Assembly: GCA_024636835.1 (NCBI GenBank)
Contig: JAGXGH010000052.1
Coordinates: 1 to 64,000, forward strand
Direction of reading: 5' to 3'
Source: Verrucomicrobiales bacterium
GTDB taxonomy: Bacteria; Verrucomicrobiota; Verrucomicrobiia; Verrucomicrobiales; SLCJ01
Length of the DNA stretch: 64,000 nt
Below, one piece after another: positions 35,976-43,229 of the stretch (the stretch's first letter is position 1; every line of letters begins with the position of its first letter). The position numbers and the translations under genes were made by a program. The notes below the pieces were generated by a model. The model saw only the letters and a list, made by a program, of their open reading frames with translations, was not told the origin of the DNA and searched no databases.

Positions 35976-35992
35976 ATGGGGCGTATCCCTAC
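35976..35992 (-). promoter_or_regulatory. Stress-island motif, site 5
   Basis: Minus strand reads GTAGGGATACGCCCCAT, 57 bp before the OmpA-LEA start and pointing toward it. Confidence 0.7.
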
Positions 35993-36152
35993 TTTTGTGC
36001 TCGGGGTCAGCTGCCATGTCGTTTCAATTTTATATTTTGCGTTTGACCCGAATGGCATTGCTTTCCGATCTCCTTACGCGTTTTACTCCTTCTTTTCTCT
36101 TGTGTGAACGATGTTGCCTCGGCAACTTGGCACTGCTAGATATATCGTTGAT

Positions 36153-37403
36153 ATGACTAAGGTTCTTGTTGTCGGAAAAGGTGGGCGCGAACATGCGCTT
36201 ATTCGTGCATGTGTGGATTCTCCATGTGAGAAGGAAGTGTTCGCCTGGCCGGGCAGTGACGCCATTTTTGAACTGGCGAAGCCAACACCTGCCGGATCGT
36301 TCGATGAATTGCTCGCGTGGATCGAAGCGAAGAATGTCGACCTCGTGGTCGCCGGAGAAGAGGCGTGGCTGGTGAGTGGCGAAGGGTTGGCAAATGCTTG
36401 CGAGCGCTTTGGTGTGCCGTGCTGGGGACCGAAAAAGGAAGCGGCGCAACTTGAGGCGAGTAAGGAATTCGCCAAGGAGTTTATGCTCCGTCACAATGTG
36501 CCGACTGCTGGATACGCTGCGGTGGAGAATATCGACGACGCGCGCGCTGCGATCACGAGCTATCCCTGTGTGCTGAAATTTGACGGACTCGCGGCAGGCA
36601 AGGGCGTGGCGGTGTGCACGAATGAAGCCGATGCCGAAGCATTTTTGCAGGAGGTATTTATCGCTAAGCGATTTGGTGAGGGTCGTGTCCTCGTGGAAGA
36701 TTTTCTTGCCGGTCCCGAGGTGTCGATTTTTGTGTCGGTCGTCGAGGGCACGTATCATATCCTCACGCCAGCGCGCGATTACAAGCGATTGAAAGATGGC
36801 GATGATGGGCCAAACACAGGAGGCATGGGTGCCGTTGCCGGGCGCGGATTATTGGATGCTGATACGCTCGCGGTGATCGAAGAAACTGCTGTGAAGCGGA
36901 CGGTGGAAGGTTTGGAAAAGGATGGGCTGCCCTACCGTGGGTTCCTCTATTTTGGATTTATGCTCACCGACGACGGGCCAAAACTGCTCGAATACAATTG
37001 TCGGTTTGGCGATCCTGAGTGCCAGGCGGTGATGCCGCTGCTCAGTGGAGATTTTATTGGCTACGTGAAGTCTGGTGCAGAAGGGGAGTTGGATGAGTCC
37101 TTGATCGAGTTTTCGAGTGACTGGAGCGTCTGTCTCGTGCTTGCCTCAGCTGGGTATCCTGAGTCGTCGCGCAATGGAGATGTGATCCGCGGGCTCGATG
37201 ATGTTTCCAGCGGTCGTGTCTATCACGCGGGAACGAAGAAGAATGAGGCTGGCGAGTTCGCGACCAATGGTGGGCGGATTCTAGCTGTGGTTGCGCAAGG
37301 CGAGTCGCGTGAATCCGCCGTGGCTAAGGCCTACGGGGAGTTTGCGAAGGTCGATTTCGACGGCGCGCAGCGCCGTAGTGACGTCGGGACTTGTAACTTT
37401 TAG
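36153..37403 (+). CDS. purD: Phosphoribosylamine-glycine ligase
   Basis: 416 residues from ATG 36153 (MTKVLVVGKGGREHAL), chosen because it gives the standard PurD N-terminus; the frame is open to 36111. Conserved blocks: PSA-like VDLVVAGEEAWLVSG, GPKKEAAQLEASK, the ATP-grasp core VLKFDGLAAGKGVAV, DYKRLKDGDDGPNTGGMGAV, and the metal-binding LLEYNCRFGDPECQAVMP. It catalyses the second step of purine synthesis (PRA + Gly + ATP to GAR). No partner purine gene is next to it. C-terminal length is normal (usual 420-430). It lies next to the stress island, about 230 bp from the OmpA gene, transcribed divergently. Confidence 0.96.
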   Translation: MTKVLVVGKGGREHALIRACVDSPCEKEVFAWPGSDAIFELAKPTPAGSFDELLAWIEAKNVDLVVAGEEAWLVSGEGLANACERFGVPCWGPKKEAAQLEASKEFAKEFMLRHNVPTAGYAAVENIDDARAAITSYPCVLKFDGLAAGKGVAVCTNEADAEAFLQEVFIAKRFGEGRVLVEDFLAGPEVSIFVSVVEGTYHILTPARDYKRLKDGDDGPNTGGMGAVAGRGLLDADTLAVIEETAVKRTVEGLEKDGLPYRGFLYFGFMLTDDGPKLLEYNCRFGDPECQAVMPLLSGDFIGYVKSGAEGELDESLIEFSSDWSVCLVLASAGYPESSRNGDVIRGLDDVSSGRVYHAGTKKNEAGEFATNGGRILAVVAQGESRESAVAKAYGEFAKVDFDGAQRRSDVGTCNF

Positions 37404-37418
37404 AGGCGGATTTTTTTA

Positions 37419-37445
37419 AACAAGAAGGGCTGGAAGGACAAGAAG
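37419..37445 (+). repeat. Left arm of a perfect 27-bp inverted repeat
   Basis: Starts AACAAGAAGGGCTGGAAGGA. Its exact complement is at 37901-37927, on the other side of the GxxExxY gene. It lies 15 bp after the purD stop. Confidence 0.95.
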
Positions 37446-37502
37446 GGTTTAAGTTTGGACGTCGTGCTGGTCGTCGAGGCCGATTGTTGTTAGGTGTTTT
37501 TA

Positions 37503-37874
37503 ATGGAATTCACCGAACTATCAAAACGTGTTATAGGATGTGCGATAGAAGTGCACAAGGAGTTAGGACCTGGACTGTTGGAGGCAACCTATGAGCGATG
37601 TCTTGCACGGGAATTACAGCTGAATGAGATCTCATACTCGGTCCAGCATCCTTTACCAGTCGTCTATAAAGGGGTCGAAATTGATTGCGGATACCGAGTG
37701 GATTTGTTGATCGAGAATTCTCTCATCGTTGAGCTGAAGAGCGTGAAAGCTATTCAAGCAGTTCATGAAGCTCAGCTCATCACTTATCTCCGACTGTCAG
37801 GAATAGATCAGGGACTACTCATCAATTTCAACGTGCTACGGCTCAAAGACGGTCTAAAAAGCTTTCATCGTTAG
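37503..37874 (+). CDS. GxxExxY family protein
   Basis: 123 residues from ATG 37503. 'GCAIEVHKELGPGLLEATYERCL' contains the G-x-x-E-x-x-Y signature; further on, VDLLIENSLIVELKSVKAI holds the D...E-x-K residues of a PD-(D/E)XK nuclease-like fold, and a C-terminal YLRLSGIDQGLLINFN is family-typical. Function is unknown; a nuclease is suspected. It is framed by perfect 27-bp inverted repeats and interrupts the otherwise purine/pyrimidine gene area, so it looks like a mobile insertion. Confidence 0.9.
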   Translation: MEFTELSKRVIGCAIEVHKELGPGLLEATYERCLARELQLNEISYSVQHPLPVVYKGVEIDCGYRVDLLIENSLIVELKSVKAIQAVHEAQLITYLRLSGIDQGLLINFNVLRLKDGLKSFHR

Positions 37875-37900
37875 CGGTCGGAAAGTATGCAATGTCATCA

Positions 37901-37927
37901 CTTCTTGTCCTTCCAGCCCTTCTTGTT
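37901..37927 (-). repeat. Right arm of the perfect 27-bp inverted repeat
   Basis: Reverse complement of 37419-37445 with no mismatch. It begins 26 bp after the GxxExxY stop. Confidence 0.95.
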
Positions 37928-37954
37928 AAAAATCGCCTTTCACCACTCTCCACC

Positions 37955-37968
37955 CTTGCCAAGGCAAG
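37955..37968. promoter_or_regulatory. Short hairpin in the pyr leader
   Basis: CTTGCCAAGGCAAG, a 6-bp stem with a 2-nt loop, ahead of pyrR. It might be part of a PyrR-controlled attenuator, but no anti-terminator or T run was found. Confidence 0.25.
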
Positions 37969-37998
37969 AAGCCGAGGGCAAGATGTGGGTGCTTGCCG

Positions 37999-38583
37999 AT
38001 GAACCAAAAGAACGCACCGACTCCATCACCGCGACGCGGATCGATTACAGCCGATCTGGGGCGGGCTGCGTTGATGACTAAGGAGACGATCGATACGGCA
38101 TTGGATCGAGTCGCCGCTTCTATAGCCGATCGGTATCAAGATTCATCGCCAGTGGTTGCCGGAATTCACACTCGTGGTGTGATCGTCGCCGACCGTCTCA
38201 GGGCGAAGCTTGCGGCACTTGGATGTGGGGTGCGATCCGGCACGCTGGATATTTCTCTTTATCGCGATGACCTCGACAACCTCGGGACAATGCCATCGCT
38301 GAAAAATTCCGACCTGCCTGCGGTCGATGGTGTCGATGTAATACTCGTCGACGATGTGCTGTTCACCGGACGAACGATCCGCGCGGCCATCGATGGCGTC
38401 ACCGACTACGGCCGCCCTCGCAAGATTGAGCTTGCGGTGCTGGTAGACCGAGGCAACCGAGAACTACCCATTCAAGCCGACTACGTTGGTGAAACTTTCG
38501 AGACTGAGCGCACCGATTACGTCGCCGTTCATCTCAACGAAACCGATGGCGAGGAAGGCGTTTTCCTGCTACGAAAGTCCTAG
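37999..38583 (+). CDS. pyrR: PyrR bifunctional regulator / uracil phosphoribosyltransferase
   Basis: 194 residues from ATG 37999 (169 if ATG 38074 is used; neither has a clear Shine-Dalgarno sequence). 'GIHTRGVIVADRL' and the PRPP-binding loop VILVDDVLFTGRTIRAA, followed by VDRGNRELPIQADYVG, identify PyrR. It binds pyr mRNA with UMP and also makes UMP from uracil and PRPP. It leads the pyr genes: pyrB starts 16 bp after its stop. The position and gene order pyrR-pyrB-pyrC match many bacteria. The open frame of pyrB begins inside pyrR, but that part is only a shadow. Confidence 0.92.
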   Translation: MNQKNAPTPSPRRGSITADLGRAALMTKETIDTALDRVAASIADRYQDSSPVVAGIHTRGVIVADRLRAKLAALGCGVRSGTLDISLYRDDLDNLGTMPSLKNSDLPAVDGVDVILVDDVLFTGRTIRAAIDGVTDYGRPRKIELAVLVDRGNRELPIQADYVGETFETERTDYVAVHLNETDGEEGVFLLRKS

Positions 38584-38599
38584 TAAAGAATCACTATCC

Positions 38600-39544
38600 A
38601 TGACAGACCAACCGCGCCGCAAAGACCTTCTGGATATCCAATCGCTTTCGGTGGATGAGGTGAATGGGATCCTCGATGCGGCGGTGCCGTTCAAAGATCT
38701 GTTCAAGCGCTCGGTGAAGAAAGTTCCGACGCTCAAGGGTAAGCAAGTGCTGACACTTTTCTACGAACCTTCGACGCGCACCAAATCTTCCTTCGAGATC
38801 GCTGCGAAACGCTTATCGGCGGACGTGACGAACTTCTCGGTGTCCACATCATCTGTGGTCAAAGGCGAGTCGGTGCTCGATACCATCGATACCCTTCAGG
38901 CGATGCGGACTGACTACGTGATTATTCGCCACCAGATGTCCGGAGTCCCTGAAATGATCGCACGTCATACCGATGCCTCAGTGATTAATGCGGGTGATGG
39001 CTACCATGCGCATCCAACACAAGCTTTGCTCGATGCCTACACGGTTCGCGAGACCTTTGGTGAAATTGCTGGGCGGCGGATTTTGATCGTAGGTGATATT
39101 AAGCACAGTCGTGTCGCGCGTTCGACCAGTCGGATTCTGAAAATGCTTGGTGCTGATGTGCGGGTGTTTGGTCCAGGAACATTGGTGCCGGATGACCGAC
39201 CGGAGTGGTTACAAGCCTTCGCCAACTGGGATGCGGCTTTCGCGTGGAAGCCCGATGCGATCTACCTGCTACGTGTCCAGCGTGAGCGACAGGACGATCA
39301 GTTTTTCCCCTCGGTGCAGGAGTATCACAAGTTCTTCGGGATCACGGCACAGCGTTTCGCCCGCGTCCGTGACGAAGGGATTTACATCATGCACCCAGGG
39401 CCGGTGAACCGCGGCGTTGAACTCGTCGATGCGGTGATGGATTATGACCGCTCGCTGATTAATCAACAAGTGGAGAATGGAATCGCCACGAGGATGGCGG
39501 TGCTCTATTGGCTCAAACCGCAAAGCACGCCGCTGCCCGGGTAG
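38600..39544 (+). CDS. pyrB: Aspartate carbamoyltransferase catalytic subunit
   Basis: 314 residues from ATG 38600. FYEPSTRTKSSFE is the carbamoyl-phosphate-binding STRTR-type signature; HPTQALLDAYT, HSRVARS, and 'MHPGPVNRGVEL' are the other conserved blocks. It forms carbamoyl-aspartate. It lies 16 bp behind pyrR and 58 bp ahead of the dihydroorotase gene. No pyrI is present, so the holoenzyme is probably of the class that associates with a dihydroorotase-like protein. Confidence 0.95.
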   Translation: MTDQPRRKDLLDIQSLSVDEVNGILDAAVPFKDLFKRSVKKVPTLKGKQVLTLFYEPSTRTKSSFEIAAKRLSADVTNFSVSTSSVVKGESVLDTIDTLQAMRTDYVIIRHQMSGVPEMIARHTDASVINAGDGYHAHPTQALLDAYTVRETFGEIAGRRILIVGDIKHSRVARSTSRILKMLGADVRVFGPGTLVPDDRPEWLQAFANWDAAFAWKPDAIYLLRVQRERQDDQFFPSVQEYHKFFGITAQRFARVRDEGIYIMHPGPVNRGVELVDAVMDYDRSLINQQVENGIATRMAVLYWLKPQSTPLPG

Positions 39545-39555
39545 CAAAAATTTAC

Positions 39556-39590
39556 CATGAAGATCATCAAGGACATGAAGTGGTCTTGAA
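39556..39590. repeat. Short degenerate ATGAAG repeat between pyrB and pyrC
   Basis: ACCATGAAGATCATCAAGG and ACATGAAG lie in the 58-bp spacer. The wording recalls the purine-rich arms that flank GxxExxY genes, so it may be a scar of such a cassette; too short to be certain. Confidence 0.3.
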
Positions 39591-39602
39591 ACTCAAAGAA
39601 CG

Positions 39603-40883
39603 ATGCCGACTACACTGATCAAGAATGCCACGCTGGTGGACGTGAATGGACTGGCGGAGTCGCCGAGTGATGTGCTTATTTCCGAGGGAATGATTCGAAA
39701 GATAGGCGTCGGGTTGGTTTCACCAGATGGGGCAACAGAGATTGATGGCTCCGGTTGCTTGTTGTTACCGGGTTTGTTCGATATGAACGTCCACCTCCGC
39801 GAGCCTGGTCGCGAGGACAAGGAGAGCATCGCGACCGGATCGGCTGCGGCAGCGCACGGCGGAGTGACGGGAATTCTCGCCATGCCGAACACTGACCCAC
39901 CGATCGATACGGGTGGAATGGTGCAATCGGTTCGCGATCTGGCATCGAAAAAATCGAGTGTCCAATTGCTCACCGCAGGTTGTCTCACCAAAGGCCGCGA
40001 AGGAAAGCAAATGGCGGCGATTGCAGCGATGGCTGAAGAGGGGGTTTACCTGCTCACTGATGATCCATCGCCGGTTGCCGATCCACAATTGCTGCGACGC
40101 TGCATGGAATATGCGCGACAGTTTAATGTGCGAGTCGCCTCTCATTGCTCGACCGCAGCTCTGGTGAAGGACGGGGCTATGAACGAAGGGCCGATGGCGT
40201 ATCAGCTCGGACTCCCTGGGATGCCGGCGATGGCTGAAGAACTCGCCATCTTCCGCGATATAGAATTGGCGCGGCTCACGGGGTGTAAGCTTCACATCCA
40301 GCATGTCTCCACGGTTCGCGGTCTCGATCTCATCCGTCAGGCGAAAACTGACGGCCTTGATGTCACCTGTGAGGTGGCTCTGCACCATTTGATTTTTACT
40401 GACGAAGCGGTGGTTGGCTACGACACGCGCTTCAAGATGGACCCACCCTTACGCACTGCGGTGGATCGCCAGGCACTTATCGCCGGGGTGGTAGATGGTT
40501 CGGTCGATGTGTTAGTATCCGACCACGCGCCGCATACCGACTTCGAGAAAAGTGCGGATTTCAACTCTGCACCGTTTGGGGTGAGTGCTTTGGATTTCGT
40601 TCTGCCGGTTGTGAATGATCGACTCATCACCACCGGATCGCTGAGTTGGGGGGCAGTGATTCGCAGCTATGTGAACCGTCCACGGGAAATCCTTGGGCTA
40701 GAACCGGTAAGTGTGAGCGAAGGTAGTAAAGCGGATCTGGTGCTCTTTGATCCGAACGCGCGTCAGACCGTCAGTATAGAAGATTTCTGCTCTCTCGGAC
40801 ACAACTCGCCATTTATCGGCGAATCTCTCCAAGGCACTGTCCGTTACGTTTTTGTCGTGGGACGAATGATCAACTTCGCTTGA
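39603..40883 (+). CDS. pyrC: Dihydroorotase, class I, with Asn in place of the first zinc His
   Basis: 426 residues. The class I signature is FDMNVHLREPGRED; in active enzymes it reads DxHxH, so the first His of the HxH zinc pair is Asn (codon AAC, about 39784). Other ligands and motifs appear intact: LLTDDPSPV, ASHCS, HIQHVST, CEVALHHL and SDHAPH. Loss of one HxH His is known in structural, noncatalytic dihydroorotase homologues (PyrC') that support aspartate carbamoyltransferase. The gene is in the pyrR-pyrB-pyrC unit, so it may be structural or may have an altered metal site. A second pyrC elsewhere would be expected if so. Confidence 0.9.
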   Translation: MPTTLIKNATLVDVNGLAESPSDVLISEGMIRKIGVGLVSPDGATEIDGSGCLLLPGLFDMNVHLREPGREDKESIATGSAAAAHGGVTGILAMPNTDPPIDTGGMVQSVRDLASKKSSVQLLTAGCLTKGREGKQMAAIAAMAEEGVYLLTDDPSPVADPQLLRRCMEYARQFNVRVASHCSTAALVKDGAMNEGPMAYQLGLPGMPAMAEELAIFRDIELARLTGCKLHIQHVSTVRGLDLIRQAKTDGLDVTCEVALHHLIFTDEAVVGYDTRFKMDPPLRTAVDRQALIAGVVDGSVDVLVSDHAPHTDFEKSADFNSAPFGVSALDFVLPVVNDRLITTGSLSWGAVIRSYVNRPREILGLEPVSVSEGSKADLVLFDPNARQTVSIEDFCSLGHNSPFIGESLQGTVRYVFVVGRMINFA

Positions 40884-40914
40884 GGTCGTCGGGGAAATTT
40901 GTTAATGTCGAAGT

Positions 40915-41364
40915 ATGACTGATTCAACACCACCGCCGCCGCCAGAGGAAAACAACAGCGAACAACCGTCTGCATCACCATATGAAGCGCCGAATTCGCC
41001 GCTTCCAAATTCCTCAGGCTCTGTGCCACAGGAAGAAAAGACGATGGGTATGCTCACGCATTTACTCGCGCTTTGCGGGTTCGTTGGGATCCCTCTTGGT
41101 AATATAATTGGGCCTTTGGTGCTCTGGTTGATCAAAAAGGACACCATGCCTTTCGTTGATGATCAGGGGAAAGAGGCACTCAATTTTCAGATTTCGTTAA
41201 CAATCTACGCGTTCGTAGCCGGTCTTACTATGTTTGTACTTATCGGATTCGTCTTGTTGCCGATCGTTTTAATTGGCGGCTTGGTATTGATTATCATGGC
41301 TGCGATTGCGGCTAACGAAGGAAAGACCTACCGCTACCCATTCAACATTCGGTTTATTAAGTAG
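40915..41364 (+). CDS. DUF4870 membrane protein
   Basis: 149 residues. A Pro/Ser/Glu-rich cytoplasmic N-terminus (about 40 residues) precedes the DUF4870 domain: TMGMLTHLLALCGFVGIPLGNIIGPLVLWLIKK, broken here as THLLALCGFVGIP and GPLVLWLIKK, then FVDDQGKEALNFQ, two further helices and the end KTYRYPFNIRFIK. Its function is unknown. It starts 31 bp after pyrC and may be the last gene of the operon; the terminator at 41392 follows. Confidence 0.9.
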   Translation: MTDSTPPPPPEENNSEQPSASPYEAPNSPLPNSSGSVPQEEKTMGMLTHLLALCGFVGIPLGNIIGPLVLWLIKKDTMPFVDDQGKEALNFQISLTIYAFVAGLTMFVLIGFVLLPIVLIGGLVLIIMAAIAANEGKTYRYPFNIRFIK

Positions 41365-41389
41365 GCAGACGACATATAAAAAAGTTTAA

Positions 41390-42796
41390 CTAGCCCTCAT
41401 CCGGTCGCGTCATGCGCATCGGATCGAGGGCTTTTTTTAGTTCATCGCTGCTTAGTCCTAGTTCCTCGCGCTGATCTTCACAAAGTTCGCGGACAGTGCG
41501 TCCGGTTTCGACACTCTGCTTGGCAATTTTTGAGGCCTTGTCGTAGCCAATGATGGGCGCCAAGGAGGTAACCATCGAGAGGCTGAGCTCGACGAGTTCT
41601 TTGCAACGCTGCTCGTTGACCTCGATTCCTTCGACGCATTTCTCACGAAGTGCCTTCGAGGCATTCGTCAGTAGGTCGATACTTTGCAAGGTGGCGTCTG
41701 CAAGCACAGGCATCATCACATTGAGTTCGAAGTTTCCGTTGGCTCCTGCCCAGGTGATGGTTGCATCGTTGCCGATGACGCGAGCGGCAACCATCATCAT
41801 CGCCTCAGCCATCACAGGGTTGACTTTCCCAGGCATGATCGATGAGCCCGGCTGCGTCGCAGGAAGTTTGATCTCGCCGATGGCGCAGCGTGGTCCCGAA
41901 CTCAGCCAACGCAGGTCGTTGGAGATTTTGAAGAGCGCCGTAGCGACAGTTTTCAATGCTCCGGACAAGGCAACAAGTTCGTCCTTCGCGCCTTGAGCGG
42001 CGAAGTGATTAGGTGCTTCACGGAAGGATTCGCCGGTGGTTACATTGATGTGCCCGATAACCCGTTTGGCGAATCTGTGGTCGGTGTTGATTCCTGTTCC
42101 CACCGCGGTTCCTCCTAGAGCGAGATCACGTAGTGGATCGACGGAAGTTTTAAGAACTCGTCGCGCCCTGGTGATCTGCATGCCGTATCCACGAAACTCC
42201 TGACCGAGTGTAACAGGTGTGGCGTCCATCAAGTGTGTGCGACCGATCTTGATGACCTCATCCCAGTCGATTGCCTTGTCATCGAAAGCGCTAGCAAGCT
42301 TACCCAATTCGGGGATCAGTTCGTCGCGCAACTTGAGCACGGTGGCGATGTGAATCGCCGAGGGAAACGTGTCGTTGGACGATTGCCCCATATTGACGTG
42401 ATCATTCGGATGGACAGGGTCACGACTGCCTATGGCTTTTCCCGCAAGTTGCGAGCAGCGGTTGGCGATCACTTCGTTGACGTTCATGTTGGTGCTCGTG
42501 CCTGAACCCGTTTGGTAAACATCGACAGGGAAGTGCTCCGCGAGTTGGCCCTCGTTGATGGCGGTGGCGACTTCAATGATGGCATCTGCTTGCTCATCGT
42601 TGAGTTTTCCTAGACTGCGGTTAGCCGCTGCGGCTCCGGCTTTGATCAATCCATAGGCGCGAATGATCGCAGCGTTGACCGGTTTACCCGAGATGGGAAA
42701 ATTCAACACGGCCCGTTGTGTCGATGCCCCGTAGAGAGCGTCGGTGGGAACCTGCATCTCTCCCATGGAATCCGTTTCGATGCGTGTGTCTGTCAT
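41390..42796 (-). CDS. fumC: Fumarate hydratase, class II
   Basis: 468 residues; normal length for FumC (about 460-470). Conserved parts include TGSGTSTNMNVNEV, MGQSSNDTFPSA, TVGTGINTDHRF and the family signature GSSIMPGKVNPV with the catalytic Ser loop. It converts fumarate to malate in the TCA cycle. A class I, Fe-S fumarase is also encoded, at 54316-55947; having both forms is usual in organisms that meet changing oxygen or iron. It lies 12 bp downstream of a VOC gene, which is 10 bp from a Fic gene, so all three are probably one minus-strand operon. Confidence 0.96.
   Translation of the reverse strand: MTDTRIETDSMGEMQVPTDALYGASTQRAVLNFPISGKPVNAAIIRAYGLIKAGAAAANRSLGKLNDEQADAIIEVATAINEGQLAEHFPVDVYQTGSGTSTNMNVNEVIANRCSQLAGKAIGSRDPVHPNDHVNMGQSSNDTFPSAIHIATVLKLRDELIPELGKLASAFDDKAIDWDEVIKIGRTHLMDATPVTLGQEFRGYGMQITRARRVLKTSVDPLRDLALGGTAVGTGINTDHRFAKRVIGHINVTTGESFREAPNHFAAQGAKDELVALSGALKTVATALFKISNDLRWLSSGPRCAIGEIKLPATQPGSSIMPGKVNPVMAEAMMMVAARVIGNDATITWAGANGNFELNVMMPVLADATLQSIDLLTNASKALREKCVEGIEVNEQRCKELVELSLSMVTSLAPIIGYDKASKIAKQSVETGRTVRELCEDQREELGLSSDELKKALDPMRMTRPDEG
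41392..41438 (+). terminator. Intrinsic terminator for the pyr/DUF4870 operon, inside fumC
   Basis: Stem AGCCCTC-ATCCG pairs with CGGAT-c-GAGGGCT (one bulge), with T7 immediately after. The whole hairpin sits in the last 16 codons of the convergent fumC, so the sequence is both coding and terminator. Confidence 0.85.
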
Positions 42797-42808
42797 GGTG
42801 TGTGTTGT

Positions 42809-43219
42809 TTACGAGGTTTCGTCGAACTCCCAAAGCGATGGCGTCGCGAGTTCGATGCTGTTGTTGGCGGGGTCACGGAAGTAGATAGACGTAGCACCGT
42901 GTGGCCAGTCGATTTCTTGTTCGATGGCGATCTCCAATTCGCCAAGGCGGCGTCTCCAGTGGTCGAGTTCGTTCTGATCCACGGCAAAAGCAACATGACC
43001 TTCGCCGCGTGATCCGTGGCAAGGGATGGGGTGTTCGTCGTCGGCATGGTGGTGATCACTGGCCTCAGGGTTGAAAATGAGTAGCATGGTGCGCTCAAGG
43101 CGGAAAAAGATATGCCGCCCTACTTGTTTAACGATTGGTGAACGATCTAGGAGACGGCGATAAAACGTCTCGGCGGCATCGAGGTCGTCTGCGTAAAGGA
43201 TTGCTTCGAGGATGTCCAT
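42809..43219 (-). CDS. VOC-family (glyoxalase-like) protein
   Basis: 136 residues with the paired beta-alpha-beta-beta-beta layout of the vicinal oxygen chelate superfamily: DILEAILYADDLDAAETFYRRLL, then LFNPEASDHHHADDEHPIP... and HVAFAVDQNELDHWRRRL, with GATSIYFRDPANNSIELAT at the end. Metal-binding His and Glu residues occur at the normal positions (H74-type and E in IELAT). Substrate unknown; homologues range from dioxygenases to antibiotic-resistance proteins. It sits 12 bp upstream of fumC and 10 bp downstream of fic. Confidence 0.85.
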   Translation of the reverse strand: MDILEAILYADDLDAAETFYRRLLDRSPIVKQVGRHIFFRLERTMLLIFNPEASDHHHADDEHPIPCHGSRGEGHVAFAVDQNELDHWRRRLGELEIAIEQEIDWPHGATSIYFRDPANNSIELATPSLWEFDETS

Positions 43220-43229
43220 GGGAGTGAGA

